This document shows positions 42,639 through 54,989 of a stretch of DNA of 64,000 nt, piece by piece. Both the position numbers and the translations under genes were made by a program. The stretch is from Sialis fuliginosa (lineage: Eukaryota > Arthropoda > Insecta > Megaloptera > Sialidae). The notes beneath the pieces are model-generated. The model searched no databases and had not been told where the DNA came from. It saw only the letters and a list, made by a program, of their open reading frames with translations. The number at the start of each line of letters is the position of its first letter. Positions within the stretch are counted from its first letter, which is position 1. The stretch is taken from positions 4,756,993 through 4,820,992 of the forward strand of contig OY540814.1 of NCBI GenBank assembly GCA_961205875.1. The letters run 5' to 3'.

Positions 42639-43500
42639 TTATATTATGATTGAAGGTTTGGGGTGTTTGATTAAAAGTTTGGGGTCTTTAAAAATTGTTA
42701 AAAAATGGTATTTGAAACGTTTGAAAAGGTTTATTAAATTGTTGTCTTTGGTGTGGGTGTGAATATGTGTGTTTTTAGCTGCGGGTTGTATTTTGTGTAT
42801 TGGTCTATAGGAACTTTGGTTATTTAAATAATTACTGCGATTCTGACTATACAAGAAGTTTTCTTCTATAACGTATGACATGGCTTTTTCTAGATTTTCC
42901 GGATTTCGTAATCTTATATTATTTTGAATTTGACCAGTTAAACCTCTAATGAATATTTTCAATGCTAGGTTATCGTAATTTTTTAGACTGACTTCTTTTT
43001 CTGTTGTTGTTAATTGTAAATGGTTTAATTTAGATAATATTAAACTTCTGGCGTCCTGGCATCTCATACCAAAATTATAGGGCGTTTCGCCTTTAGTGGG
43101 ATGTAATGCAATCAGATCCTGAATTAAACAATCGATATTTCGTTGGTCTCCAAAACTCAATTTTAGTAATCTTTAATTTGTGTCCATGTTCTAAGTTCTA
43201 AACGTGATCCGATTAAACTTAGTGCACGTCCTGATAATTTACCAGTTCTCAATATGAAATTCTTTATGGCTTGGTCTTTTTAATTGAAAGTACCAATTAA
43301 ACTTTCACAACTATCTATAAATATACTCAATGTATGAGGGTTTCCATCGTATTGTGGAAGGGTGTCTACGTATAGTTTTAATAATTGATAATTTAAAGTG
43401 GGTGCTTGTGGTTGCCATTCCTACTAATGTTATCGTAGTTATCTTATTAATTATCTCGTTTATTTCTTCGTCTATGTCTGTGGTTGACATTCAATAATTA
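42639..43500 (-). pseudogene. Gypsy gag, minus strand
   Basis: Starts with L-P-Q-Y-D-G-N-P-H-T-L-S-I-F-I-D-S (about 43380), then after a stop F-I-L-R-T-G-K-L-S-G-R-A, then open 43160-42639 with S-F-G-D-Q-R-N-I-D-C-L-I-Q-D-L and L-K-I-F-I-R-G-L-T-G-Q. Gag capsid layout of the 17.6/297 group. At least two disabling changes. Confidence 0.8.
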
Positions 43501-43902
43501 TATATATTTTTATTTTTCTTGTATTGAATGAAAATTATATTTCTTTAGGGATTATATATAGGGATAATAATATTGAACTTACATTAATATTTCGTTCAGT
43601 TTCATCTTAATCTAGACTGGTCTCAGCGATGTGTGTCTGCTACCAGGTTCTGAGAATTAGGCGATTTGTGTCCTCGTTCTCGGGGTGAGTATGTTGTTGG
43701 AACTTCAGCGATTTGTGTCGTCAGCTCCGTGGGTGGTATAGTGACTTTGGCGATACTGTCCTTGGTCTCGATGGGTGTAATTGTTTTCTCCCTCAGTTTC
43801 TTCTTCTGGTACCACTTTATTTTTATATGTTCAAATTTGACTATAAACCGTAAAAACAGAACGAATTTTATCGCGATTTTTGTCGATTAGTTCGTTAGTC
43901 AA

Positions 43903-43920
43903 GTCCTACCGACTGCGCCA
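43903..43920 (-). promoter_or_regulatory. Primer-binding site
   Basis: TGGCGCAGTCGGTAGGAC directly after the LTR; same type as at 22331-22348. Confidence 0.75.
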
Positions 43921-44231
43921 GTTATGTTTGGGCTCCAGGAAACCGAGTTTTTAAAAACAATTACGATTGACAAGTACTATGTTTATTGTTTAATATTCAA
44001 AGCAAATGTGTCTTATAAAAATATTACAATCACTTATATACTAAATCCTTATCTCATTAATATTCCAAATATAGATTTTATTAGCGCCTCGTGCGTCCGG
44101 TCATGTGGGTTGTGTCTATCCTTGATAAGGTGGACAAAGGATTTTTCTGTTGTGCCTATCTTTGGTAAACAAGGAATCGACAGTTTGTGAATCGTTAATG
44201 ATATGCGGTTGCCTGTATGGGCGATATAACT
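43921..44231 (-). repeat. 5' LTR of the minus-strand Gypsy element
   Basis: 311 bp on the minus strand, AGTTATATCGCCC to ...AAACATAAC. TATATAAG near 44036 and AATAAA near 44080 are in place for a promoter and polyadenylation signal. Confidence 0.65.
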
Positions 44232-44495
44232 TCCGTTTTAATTATAAAATTTAATCAAATGTTACATTGATATTTAAGTACTTACACTTTGGTATTTGTT
44301 TTGCATCAGCACAGCCTAGGGTAATAATATTGAACTTATGTAGAGGTATTCTTCTCGGGGTCACCAATGTAGAGGTGTATTGTTGGCACGTCGGCGTCAA
44401 CAATGTAGAACGTCGAGATCAACAATGTAGGTGTATTGTTGTAACAATAAAAGCTTACCTCTATCGTAAAGTATTTTATTTAATCTTATAATACA

Positions 44496-45090
44496 TCACA
44501 ATAATGATACAACAATGTAATATACAAAAACACAAATATTATAATCACTACAATATATTGTGTGGAGGTCGGCGGTGTAATACTCTGGGAACCGGACGTG
44601 GCGTCCTGACCGTGTTGTTGTAGGTGGACGGTGTGGCGTCGGTTTTTCGGGTGATGCGTCTCTCGGTAGGGTCTTCATCGTTGGTCTTTGTTCTTCGTCT
44701 TCGCGTAATATGTACGCGGGCTTTATTCTGTCGATTGAGATGGTTACTGTTCTTCCCTTTACCTTTATTTTATACTGTTTCGGACCTTGTTCCACGACCT
44801 CGAAGGGTCCTGTGTATGGTGGTTCTAGGGAGCTTCGGATTTGCCCTTGTCGTAGGAAAACATGCGACGCTGTCTTCAGGTCCTTGTAAATGAAAGTGTT
44901 GGGGCTTCTGTGGTGTGCGGCAGGTGTCGGTCTTAAGTTGTCGAATTCTCGGCGGAGTTTTGTTGAGAATTCTGTGTGGTCGTATTTTTCTGTGGGTGGA
45001 GTGAAAAATTCTCCAGGTAGTCGGAGAGGTTCTCCATAGACTAGCTCTGCCGTTGACGTTTGTGGATCGTCCTTAAGAATAAAGTCCCTT
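44496..45090 (-). pseudogene. Gypsy-type integrase C-terminus of another element
   Basis: Minus strand: T-A-E-L-V-Y-G-E-P-L-R-L-P-G-E-F-F (about 45060-45010), V-F-L-R-Q-G-Q-I-R-S-S-L-E-P-P-Y-T-G-P-F-E-V-V, then Q-Y-K-I-K-V-K-G, I-S-I-D-R-I-K-P-A-Y and S-G-R-H-V-R-F-P. This is the tail of an integrase with its chromo-like C-terminal domain, as in many Gypsy elements. The frame is nearly continuous from 45090 but lacks everything upstream. The following 44232-44495 may be its 3' LTR, though I cannot fix ends. Confidence 0.75.
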
Positions 45091-46221
45091 ACGAGTCACC
45101 AAGGATGTATATAGCAGAATGGCACAGTTTTAAAACATACTAAGCCTGAGTAGTATTCCAGGGAATTCCAGTGTTTCTGATTCATGGACTAAGAGGATGC
45201 TATTCCCTTATAAACACATGTCTTACTATTATATTCGTATCTGCAAACTAAAACGTGATAAAGAAAATATAAAAAAAAGTCATAATAACAATTTATTGAC
45301 TTTCGTAGAATAAAATCTTCACAAAATAAGAGGATATAGAAATTTTCTTCACACTCATAAGTTACAATAATTCTAGTCTTGGTTGAAATATAAAATTGAA
45401 ATGTTGACATGATTAATATGACAAAGTTCTGAACTGGTAAATTTCTGTACGACAAATGTCAAAACTCTAATAATATAAATAAAATTCAAAACGTAAAGTA
45501 ACACTGTTACACTCACACGTGAACAGAAAATATATAATTAATTATCGACAATACAGCATATATATACAAAAAAAAAAAAAACTACGCACTGACAGCATGA
45601 ACAAATTTCAAGTAAACGTCACTTAAGTAGTCGCCATAGACAAACTTCGAAATAAATAATTACTAGATAGAAATCTGTATTATCGGTAATATTAAAATTA
45701 AAATTGAAATAACACGTCAATGAAAATAATCTTAAATGCTTGCAATCTCTTTTTAAATACAAGTACATAAACAAATGTGAGTTGACATTCAACGTAAAGG
45801 CTCATAACAATACATGATAAATAAATGAAAACATAATTAAATATAAAGAGCAACCTTGCATAACTGTGTCCCCAAAATATACCAAACACAAGAGATTAAT
45901 TGCCTCGAGACAAACACTACACAAAACATTAGACTGAAAGTTATAAAAATGATATCTCAAAAAAAACATTTGTACAGCGTAGAACAAATACAAAATCCCC
46001 GGAACGCCAACGTTCAACGGAGAACAAAGAAATCTACAATCTATACAAATCAAAATTCGGCCTTTCCCGATACAAAAGAGATAATAAAAAAAACAACAAA
46101 CTTTCATCTATAAACCACTTTATATATATAACCCAAAAATAATGAGCACATGTTATACAAAATACTCGACAATGTCCTTCACGATGAGCAATGTTAAACC
46201 TAACCTCACAAAACTTTAAAG
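45091..46221. other. AT-rich non-coding stretch
   Basis: No recognisable gene or element in about 1.1 kb; only short frames without domains. Confidence 0.45.
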
Positions 46222-46265
46222 AAACAATTTAAACAATGAAATATATTTCATTGTTTAAATTGTTT
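46222..46265. repeat. 44-base perfect palindrome
   Basis: AAACAATTTAAACAATGAAA followed by its mirror image without a loop. Could be a cruciform-forming site or the remains of a fold-back element. Confidence 0.85.
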
Positions 46266-46568
46266 TAAAATATGAAAATACATTACTAATGGAATAAATT
46301 AAAATAGAGATAAAGAGATATAAGCAAATTAAGTTACATGTTACATACAAAATACAATGAAAAAAAAACCAAACGTGTTTTCCCAAATTTATAAAGAGTC
46401 AAAAATATATGTGTGAAATTGATACTTGGTACGATTACATGGTCCCTCGATGTCCTGATGAATTCCATGTTTTTGGATGACATCTCCAATACTTGGATTT
46501 TGTTTTGAGTTGATGTTAATATTTGATTGATTGATGTAAATATTCCTGCATCTCCATCTTAACAGAAC

Positions 46569-47212
46569 GTCTGCCTCCTTCGGCGGCGTTATCGAGAATA
46601 TCTCCCAAACAATACGTCTGTCTTTTTCAGCGGCGATATCGAGAATTCCAACAGTGCGTCTGCCTCATTGACATGGCTGGACTGATGATAAGTCAGACAT
46701 GATGGCTGAAATTGAATATTTCCTAACAACCGAAACTGATTATGCGCATGCGTCAACGGATGTTCGAAATTCAAATTTATAAAATTGATTTGTTAAATAT
46801 ATAAATAAATACATACAAGTTCGATTGTATATCAACTACAATACACTTATTTAACACGCGAATACCTGTAATTTATTTTAATTATCAAATAATAACTAAA
46901 TAAACAAACATAGATGCACACTAACTGTCAAATCTGATTAACAATTGAATAAAGAAACTATAGAATCACGTCACATACCTCTATATTATATCAAAATTGA
47001 GTTCAGTGTTGCGTCTCGCGCATGCGCAAATGGAAACGATACTGTTAGAAAAAGTATGAAATTTAGCCATCCGGTTTAATAGTAATTCCATAGGTATCCA
47101 CTATCCAGTTAAATAATACCAGATCAGTGGTATGCCTTCTTCAGCGGCGCTATCGAGAATACCAACAGTGCAGTGCGTCTGCCTTCTTCAGCGGCGCTAT
47201 CGAGAATATTTT
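46569..47212 (+). repeat. Dispersed 40-base repeat, four to five copies
   Basis: Copies of a unit with CAGCGGCGCTATCGAGAAT preceded by GTCTGCCTTCTT and often followed by CCAACAGTGC occur at about 46569, 46616, 47131 and 47175, with a partial at 46657. The two clusters are 500 bases apart. No coding frame spans them convincingly. Confidence 0.75.
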
Positions 47213-47286
47213 GTTTCCGTATAATCAACTTGTGACTCAAATATATTTTTCACTGCGCTTGCTAAATGGATGCGTTCACATTGTTA

Positions 47287-47638
47287 TACAGTGCGTTCAC
47301 GATGAAAGAAACAAATTCGTTTAAAATTCAGGTAATTATTTTGTGGAAAATCGCTCGGACCCGTCGATTAGTATTTTTAGTTGCGGATTTTTTGACATAA
47401 GAAAATTGTAAACAGGGTGTCTCAGGAAAAACATATACACACAAGTCAAATAAAATGTTTAAATTGAACAAAAACACATTGAACATTTTTTTTAAATCCA
47501 ACAAAAATAACCTGGTATTGCAAAAAAAAAAAAAATTAAAAAATGTTCAATGTGTTTTTGTTCAATTTAAACATTTTATTTAACTTGTGTTACCTGAATT
47601 TTAAACGAATTTGTTCCTTTCATCGTGAACGCACTGTA
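47287..47638. mobile_element. Tc1/mariner-like MITE
   Basis: TACAGTGCGTTCACGATGAAAG at 47287 is mirrored at the end 47638, with TA on both sides. The arms match for about 50 bases; the interior contains a second fold-back (about 47434-47590) whose left side starts with ACAGGGTGTCTC at 47414, suggesting a nested insertion. Non-coding. Confidence 0.75.
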
Positions 47639-47642
47639 TATT

Positions 47643-49305
47643 CACACATATTACATATGTACATACATTACATACACCCTGTATCACATACAACACCCAC
47701 AATACATTCCTTAAAGACAGACATACACATGAATATTATATTTCAGCGATAAACACAGTAGCACCAAATCCTTATCATATATAAATTTGCAGACTCTATA
47801 GTCCATACATCTACCCACATATTTTCACATGGAATTGCAAACCATTTTAAGTTCAATAAAAATAACAAGGGACAATTAGTAAAAAGTAAGCAAAGACATA
47901 ACATCGTCTTACAAAGTTATTGGTCTGTGTGCTGTTGTTTTTATCTCTTGAACACAATTACAATCTACTATATATAACGAAGTGTCCTCACTGATAATCA
48001 TTTTTTTGACCATTTCCACTCATCGGAGAACCTTGAAATTTGGTATATATATTCCTTGGGGGTAAAAAATAACAACTAGTGGGCCTTTTTTGAAAAAGTT
48101 TATAAATGGGGTGACAAGGGGCCCCCAATTTAAAAAAAAAAAAGTTAGAATTTTTTTATTATTTTTTGTATATTCCTTGGGCGATATAATGTAAGGTTCA
48201 AATTTCAGATTTAAAAAAAATGAAAAAAAAAGGAAAAAAAAGTTTTGATGTAAAAAAGTATCAAAACGAAAACCGATATTAGATTTTTTTAATTTTTTTC
48301 AAATACTTTGGTTAATTGACAACCATGAACCCGTGTCTGATTTTTGAAAAAGATATGTTAAAGAGGAGAAAATAAACAAAATACGTTTACATATAATGCG
48401 CTTTAAGCATTTACTAAATTAATTGCAAATGTCGTAACTATGGATACATTATATTTTATTGATTATTTTAAAAAAATTTAAATGTCAGTGGCCATTTAAA
48501 ATTTTGAAGTGAACAATAAAATATAACAAAAAAGAAATATAAAGAACATAACGAATGAAAAAATATGCACAACTCTAATGTAATATATAATTAAAATTTT
48601 CATAAATAAATTTGACAAAAAAATTGAAGACAAACAATTACAGCATTCGGACACAATTCGACCAACATTCGGCGATAGATATGTGTTCCCGGTACAAATA
48701 AAAATTAAGTATATAATGACATTTTTTAAATCTTAAGTCATTGAATTATCAATATTTTTACTTTCATAGGTATAGGTATTTTATTATATTTATTTGTAAT
48801 CATAAATATCAGAAGAATTTATATAATTTCAAATTAACATTGTAATTTTAAATGATATTATTTTAATTGTTGTTTGAAACTGTATATCTGTCATCTTTAC
48901 CCAATGTACTAACCTAAAATGTACATTTACAAAATTAAAACAAGATGTTGATTTATTGCAAATTGTTACGAAAGCTTCATTCAATTGACAAGACCTATAT
49001 TTGATTGTAATTAATTAATTAATTGTACAAAGGGTGTACGAGTATCTACAAGAGCTAATAATGTATTTATATAGACACATTGATGAATTTTTGAAAGACA
49101 CGAGCAGAAAAACCAAAAATGAAATTATTTTTAATATTCATAAAATGTTCAAATCATGTAAGTACATGATGTAATACAATACATGTACCAGAAGTCATAA
49201 AATAATTTTTTGTCGTTGTCATATCAGAAACAAATGTCATAATATGTATTTAGTATGCAATATATTTTCATACGACAAGAGTTGAAAACGCATCGTAAAC
49301 AAATA
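47643..49305. other. AT-rich stretch without gene
   Basis: Contains a repeat-like block with GAAATTTGGTATATAT and poly-A/T runs (47990-48300), of the kind found in interspersed repeats. No protein. Confidence 0.4.
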
Positions 49306-49307
49306 TA

Positions 49308-49596
49308 CAGGTAATCCTCGACTTATAATTGTCTTTGTCTCTTTCTTACATGCACATATTACATAAATGAAACAAACAGTTCCGGGAATTTCCCAAAAAT
49401 GTAATTTATTATTATTTATGTAGATATTTTTGGGAACCCGCAACTGTTTGTTATGTATAGAAAATGCGATTCGCTTCACATCAAGGAAAACGTCCAAAGC
49501 AAAAATATGTACATATTGTACGTGTTAACTTACAACTTATTCTATTTACGATCGATGTTTAGAAACCTATCTCGGTTGTAAGTCGAGGAATACCTG
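49308..49596. mobile_element. pogo/mariner-like MITE
   Basis: CAGGTAATCCTCGACTTATAA at 49308 and the mirror of CAGGTATTCCTCGACTTACAA ending at 49596, with TA on each side (49306-49307, 49597-49598). An internal inverted pair (GTTTGTTTCATT and mirror) is also visible. 289 bp, non-coding. Confidence 0.8.
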
Positions 49597-49598
49597 TA

Positions 49599-50740
49599 CT
49601 ACGATATATAACGTATGTCTTATCAGTTTAAGCGTAAAAAATATCAAAGTTAATATTCAATGTTTTTAAATGCTGCGAGAAGTTCAAACATGCTTGACTG
49701 ATTTAAATTTACTTTTTTCCTTATTTTATATATTACTTACAAAATAACCAAGACGTTCCATTAAAATTTCAGGATTTGTGAAGTGTTCTGTCGTAGGAAA
49801 AGTTTAGGAAGCACTGTTCTACATCATACTTCAATATCAACCAAATTGAGTTATTGAGGGTAAAAAATATATTGAAAAAACCTCATAGAGAAACCATATT
49901 TAGTTTGTGCAATAAAGTTTTAACAGGTACGATTTTTCTAAAATATCTTAAAATTAATAAAATTAAAATTGATAAAAGCCCAGCTCTAATGAATAAATAA
50001 GAAAGCACTCCGTCACAGCACTATATTATTCCGTCGCGGGAAAGTACCTACCATATAGGCCAGTCAGGATCCACTCAGGGCTAGCTACGTCACTGGTTAC
50101 GATACTATATTATTGTTGGTTACGATATTTCATAAAACAGATATCGGTGCTTAGAATACATTGTCTGGAGGAATACGATAAAAGTTTTAACAGATTTTTT
50201 AGCGGAAAAGAGAATTTTGTCGCTTATATATGAGATTTTTAGAATCGATAACTCAATTTCGCAAAAAGTGTATCTTACGATACTTTGCCTTGGAGGGGAC
50301 GATATAGAAATAATTTAACCAGGTATGTTATAATTTAGGTATATAAAAACATAGTACCTAGCCATGGAATACGGAATTTTATAATTTACGGTTTCAATAT
50401 TTTATTTTATTAATTTAGGTTACTATGATTATGTCTCTTTAAAATATTTTGTCGAACAATTAAATGATTTTTGACACATATTAACAATTAAATATTTTGA
50501 AATGCCTATATTGATTGAAAATTTAAATATGAAGAAACATTTCACTTCTATGAAAGGTAAAATATCGAAATTAATTATTAGGTTTGGTGTAAATTTTTCG
50601 AAACACAATTTTTCGAATCACAATTTTTTGAATCAAAATTCTTCGAATGAACAATTTTTCGAAAAATTTAAGTTTTATTGTTCAAATTTTAATTAGTTAA
50701 TAAAATATTAAGTAAAGTAATATTTGGACATTTTACGATA
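49599..50740. other. Non-coding stretch
   Basis: AT-rich. A short run at 50595-50665 repeats TTTTTCGAA/TTTTTTGAA-type words. No gene seen. Confidence 0.4.
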
Positions 50741-51695
50741 TCCATACTAATATTATAAATGCGAAAGTGTGTTTGTCTGTCTGTTTTCTGTTTGTTACCT
50801 TTTCACGGCTAAACCGCTTTACCGATTTTGATGAAATTTGGCAGTGAGATAGCTTGCATCCCGAGGACGGACATAGGCTATTTCGTATCTTAAAAATTCA
50901 ACCCCTAAGAAATTGCAAGGGGGTGGAAAATTTTTAATTTTTTTTTAGTAATTATTATTTTACCCCCCGATACATATGAAGGGTTGTAAGTGGTTTTATT
51001 TGATCCGGTGGGAAAAATACCACGGGGGCGTAGGTTTTAGGGGGCAAATCAACCCTCTATCTCGCATAGGAGCCGAGATATTTACGATTTTGTATAATGA
51101 AAGAAAACTAAAAATAAGAAAAATTTAATATTTTACCCCCTGTCACATATGAATAGTTGTAATTGATTACATTCGATCTGGCGGGCAAAAATACTACGGA
51201 AGAGGGATTATTAGGGGGACAAAACAACCCCTTATCTTACATAGGAGTCGCGACTTCTATTATAAATGCGAAAGTGTATCTCTCAGTCTGTCTATTTGTT
51301 ACCTGTTCACGACTAAACTGCTTTACCGATTTTGATGAAATTTGGCAGTGAGATGGCTTACATCCCGAGGACGGATTAAGGCTATTTCGTATCTCGAAAA
51401 TTCAACCTCTAAGTAATTGAAAGGGGGAGGAAAATTTTTAATTTTTTTTAGTAATTAATATTTTACCCGTTACATATGAAGGGTTGTAAGTGGTTTTATT
51501 CGATCCAGCGGGAAAAATACCACGGGGGCGGGGGTTTTAAGGCGGAAAAACCCCTCTATCCCGCATAGGAGCCGAGACATTTACGATTTTGTATAATTGA
51601 AGAAAACTAAAAATAAGATAAATTTAATATTTTACCCCCTGTCACATATGAAGGGTTTCGAAATCCACGCGAGCGAAGTCGCGGGTAGCAGCTAG
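50741..51695 (+). mobile_element. Non-autonomous Helitron, dimer-like
   Basis: Begins TCCATACTAATATTATAAAT after an A and ends with a GC hairpin (CGCGA-GCGAAG-TCGCG) followed by CTAG and a T, as Helitrons do (5' TC, 3' hairpin then CTRR, insertion between A and T). The interior carries two tandem copies of a ~490-base unit starting ATTATAAATGCGAAAGTGT at 50752 and 51260, each with the phrase GATGAAATTTGGCAGTGAGA. No coding capacity. Confidence 0.8.
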
Positions 51696-51944
51696 TATAC
51701 CATATTATAATAAATATATAACATATACATAACATATTCAATCAATCTTTAATAAATATATATACAAGTAATATGTTGTATTAATTGTACCACGACGCAC
51801 TTTGGAGAAGATCAGATTGGTAAACCTACAAAACTTGGTACAGTCACAAGGACATACCATAACAACGTGTTCTAATGCTTCAATCTAGCGACCTGCGTAA
51901 TTTGTCATTTTGATTTTGGACAAATAGGTTTAATTGGTGCGCCT

Positions 51945-52430
51945 TCAAAAAAAATGTGACGTGTGAAATTCCACAACGTCACATATTAAATTATTAAAGG
52001 GTAATTTTCCTTTAAATCCAGCCCAACTATATTTTTCTGCTAGTTCATTTGTAAACAAGTGTTTGAGCATGCCTTTAATTACTCCACTGACATCATTACC
52101 TCCAATTCTTTTCAATATTTTTATCTGAAATACATTTATGTTATATATAAGTTTAAATAATACCAAACAAAATCGAATGTTTTAATTTTTAGTTATATAA
52201 TAATTATTTTATTACCATCTTTGCAAAGAAATGTGAATCTTTTAATTTATCATTGAAATCCAATAAGTCTGTTACGTCATTCATGGGAATATTGACATCT
52301 TCATCCGAATCTAATCCGCTATTATTAACATGATAAAGTTCCTTAACTCTACCATTTATTTCCTCAATGTTACTTAATTTGTAGTTGGCTTGCTTTAGTT
52401 TCGATATAACTTTTCTTCTATACTGCGGCG
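51945..52430 (-). pseudogene. DUF4806-like gene, two exons
   Basis: Exon 1 (about 52430-52219) reads L-L-D-F-N-D-K-L-K-D-S-H-F-F-A-K-M and ends at a GTAATA donor. An acceptor TGTATTTCAG precedes exon 2 (about 52122-51945), which reads I-K-I-L-K-R-I-G-G-N-D-V-S-G, L-F-T-N-E-L-A-E-K-Y-S-W-A-G-F-K-G-K. The ILKRIGGxDV / NELAxxYSWxG pattern is the DUF4806 domain seen in arthropod mobile-element genes; its function is unknown. Exon 2 runs into a stop after C-D-V-V-E-F, so the end is lost. A similar gene lies downstream of the transposase in the element 55908-59667. Confidence 0.6.
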
Positions 52431-52831
52431 TTATTTAAACCCCAGACACAGTGTCACGGTGGGTTTAAACTAAATCTCCAGGTGGGTTCGGCCCAATAAA
52501 CAATTATTGCTCCACCGTCCTACGTAGCGCGCTTTAAAAGAGTGAATATCTAAAGATTAAAAAAATATTTCAATGTGCCTTCAATGTGCCTCAAATGGGA
52601 CCTTCGAATGTGTAAGAACGACTCTGATTAATGGCCATTAATGTAAACAAAATTTGGTAAATCCTTTTTTTCTTAAATTAAATTCTATCGTTTCGTTGCA
52701 ACTTGGAACTTTGGCTCGTGAAAATCCGTGATTTTCATTAACTTAATAAATCCATTTTTTGGTGTGTTCTTGATTATTATCGAGGAATTATAAAAGAGCC
52801 ATGAAAAAATTAACATTTTCATTATTTATTA

Positions 52832-53347
52832 TACAGGGTGAGTCATATCAGGTGGAACAAACTTGAACTGTGGATTGAGAAAAATATTTTAAGCAAAAAA
52901 GTTTATATGAACATGTGTCCGAAAATTTTTTCGATATTTTTCGAAAACGGTTGATCTTATGATAAATAAACAATACATATTTTTGTGTATTTTGTATCAT
53001 ATAATCTTCTACAAGAACCCAACTCAGGAAAAAATTCATGAACAAAAAAATACTTGATAAAAATCGGTGGGTCCACGGGCTCCATACACCCCTGGTCTAA
53101 ATTATTATTATTTGATACTGGAAATCGATAACATTAATTAATATCAAAGCCTGTATCAAATTTCATAACTGCAGCATAATGGGTTCTCTAGAAATTAAAT
53201 AAAAAATAATTTTGGGTTAAATCTTCGAAGGTCTGTAGTTCCCTCACGAAGAATTTCCGGACACATGTTCATATAAACTTTTTTACTTAAAATATTTTTC
53301 TCAATCCACGGTTCAAGTTTGTTCCACCTGATATGACTCACCCTGTA
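52832..53347. mobile_element. Fold-back element with TACAGGGTGAGTCA ends
   Basis: TACAGGGTGAGTCATATCAGG at 52832, mirrored ending at 53347, with TA on both sides. The arms agree through GTTTGTTCCACC and GTTTATATGAACATGTGTCC. Non-coding. Confidence 0.85.
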
Positions 53348-53599
53348 TATCTAGATAGGTGCGCAAAAAGTAACAATGAAAAGTCATTCTTTTTTTCATT
53401 TCTCCTTTTATTTTCGCCACATTTTTTTCAATCAATTAATTAATGTATGTGCATATCTTTTTGAAGACAAAATCCTCTACAAAAATGTACTCTACGTTGC
53501 TATTTTGGTGTTTTTATTTTTATTTATAATTTTTTTATTTAATGTAAAAATCGATCTAATTTGAATTGATAATACACATGTATAGTTGAAATATCAAAA

Positions 53600-54125
53600 A
53601 AAAACTTCTTTTTTTTGTATAAAAAGGATAAAAAGGCAATGACATGAATAGTTTACCCGCTTTAACAAGAGATTGCAATAAAAAAAACAATGATATTTAA
53701 ATTTTCGAATCTAAAAATGTCAATATTTAGCCAATGAACTGATTTATTTGTTACTCTTAGTTCACGAGCTAGGGGGAGGGGCAAGCGTCCCCCCTTGCCC
53801 ATGCTTTGTGGGTAGTTATTTTAACACAAAACACAGTTTTCACTGTTGCCAACACTGCGACCTTTGCCTTTAGGTGTTTTTATTTTATTTTTAATTTTCC
53901 CTGATATTTTAGTTTACATGTAAAAGTAAAAGATTGTGTTTAAAAAAACTTTGATATTTGATTTTCTGGATCCAAAATATAAATTTATGTTCAAAAATCC
54001 AATGGACATCATAGAAGTTTAGAAATATCCCTGTTTGAACAATAATACTGATTTACTTATTACTTTTTGTCCACAAGCTAGGGGGGGGGGCAAGACCCCC
54101 CCTGCCCCACCCTGGCTACGCCCAT
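53600..54125. repeat. Two diverged copies of an interspersed repeat
   Basis: Blocks ending in AGCTAGGGGGAGGGGCAAGC (53769) and AGCTAGGGGGGGGGGCAAG (54078) share upstream sequence (GATTTATTTGTTACT; ATTTACTTATTACT). The second is followed by CCCCACCCTGGCTACGCCCA. Probably one repeat family inserted twice or tandemly; the type is unknown. Confidence 0.45.
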
Positions 54126-54399
54126 GGTCAGAATATATACAAACCAATCGTTGAGTGAAGTTCCTTTAAATAATTTCTTCTAGTTTGTCTGATTTCACTT
54201 GTAAAGTGCGAGGTTAAAACAGACTGCGAGACACGTGATGTAGATTCATTTTCTTAAATGTAACAAACAGTAATATTATAATTTTTATAAATGACTATTT
54301 TAATCTACATTCAATTATTTTTATATACGTAGATACCATCAATTATCAATGGTTTTGTGACAGTGGAAGTCCATCAATATTTATTAAAAGATTAATTTA

Positions 54400-54989
54400 T
54401 ATCTTTGGTATTGACACACATTTCTTCGATGATATCATTAAAATTAAAATAACAATATTTTCCACCTTTAATAAGATGCACTTTTGTTTTTCTCGGAGTT
54501 TTGAGTAGAGTTCTTGTATTTCTTGGAATATTATAATCTGTATATTTATTTATCGTAGTCAAAATTCCATTGCAAGTATTATGGGGAACATTATATTCTA
54601 TGGCCCATGATGCTATAGCATTCTTAAATTCTTCGCACCATTCTCATTATTTACCGTGCAGTCATTTGAAACATTAATGTAAGATGAGGAGCTAGAGCTA
54701 GGCACATTAATATTTATTTCCTCATTATCAGATTCATAACTACTTATAGAAGATAAAATGCTATTACAATCACTTAGTAAATTAGTCTCAGTGCTGTTAT
54801 CAAAATAATGATTAATATTGTCAAAGAGCTACTTATAATGATCATCAGAAATAATACTTGAATCGCTTATTGACTCGTTATTTTTCAATGAAACATTTTT
54901 CTGATGACTTAGTGGTTGTTGAATATATATACCTACCTATTTTTTCTAATTCTCAATTTTGATTTTAATTTATTAAATTTTTCACTCAT
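54400..54989 (-). pseudogene. CACTA-like transposase gene, N-terminal part
   Basis: From ATG 54989 (M-S-E-K-F-N-K-L-K-S-K) through an acidic Ser/Asn-rich stretch to N-A-I-A-S-W-A-I-E-Y-N, I-P-R-N-T-R-T-L-L-K-T-P-R and G-G-K-Y-C-Y-F-N-F (about 54640-54430). The 'PRDxRTLLKTPRT ... G.YYxFG' block is the N-terminal signature of the same family as the gene at 57748-59015. One stop and one frame change. With the DUF4806 piece at 51945-52430 it outlines a second, gutted copy of the 55908-59667 element. Confidence 0.6.

Larger units (their letters stand above)
37988..44231 (-). mobile_element. Gypsy retrotransposon (17.6/297-like), minus strand, interrupted
   Basis: Right to left: LTR 43921-44231, primer site, gag (about 43500-42639), insertion of LTR unit 41341-42629, end of gag (41340-41014), insertion of LTR unit 40256-41013, protease and reverse transcriptase/RNase H (40255-37988). 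The coding sequence stops at 37988 against unrelated DNA; the integrase and 3' LTR are missing. Its LTR and primer site match in type the plus-strand element at 22124. Confidence 0.8.

Noticed and set aside
45189-46113. Short open frames on both strands
   Set aside because: AT-rich, Phe/Tyr-rich translations without domains; no splice or promoter support.
47985-48300. Second Helitron
   Set aside because: The block resembles Helitron-borne repeats in phrase style only; no 5' TC or 3' hairpin-CTRR end was found.
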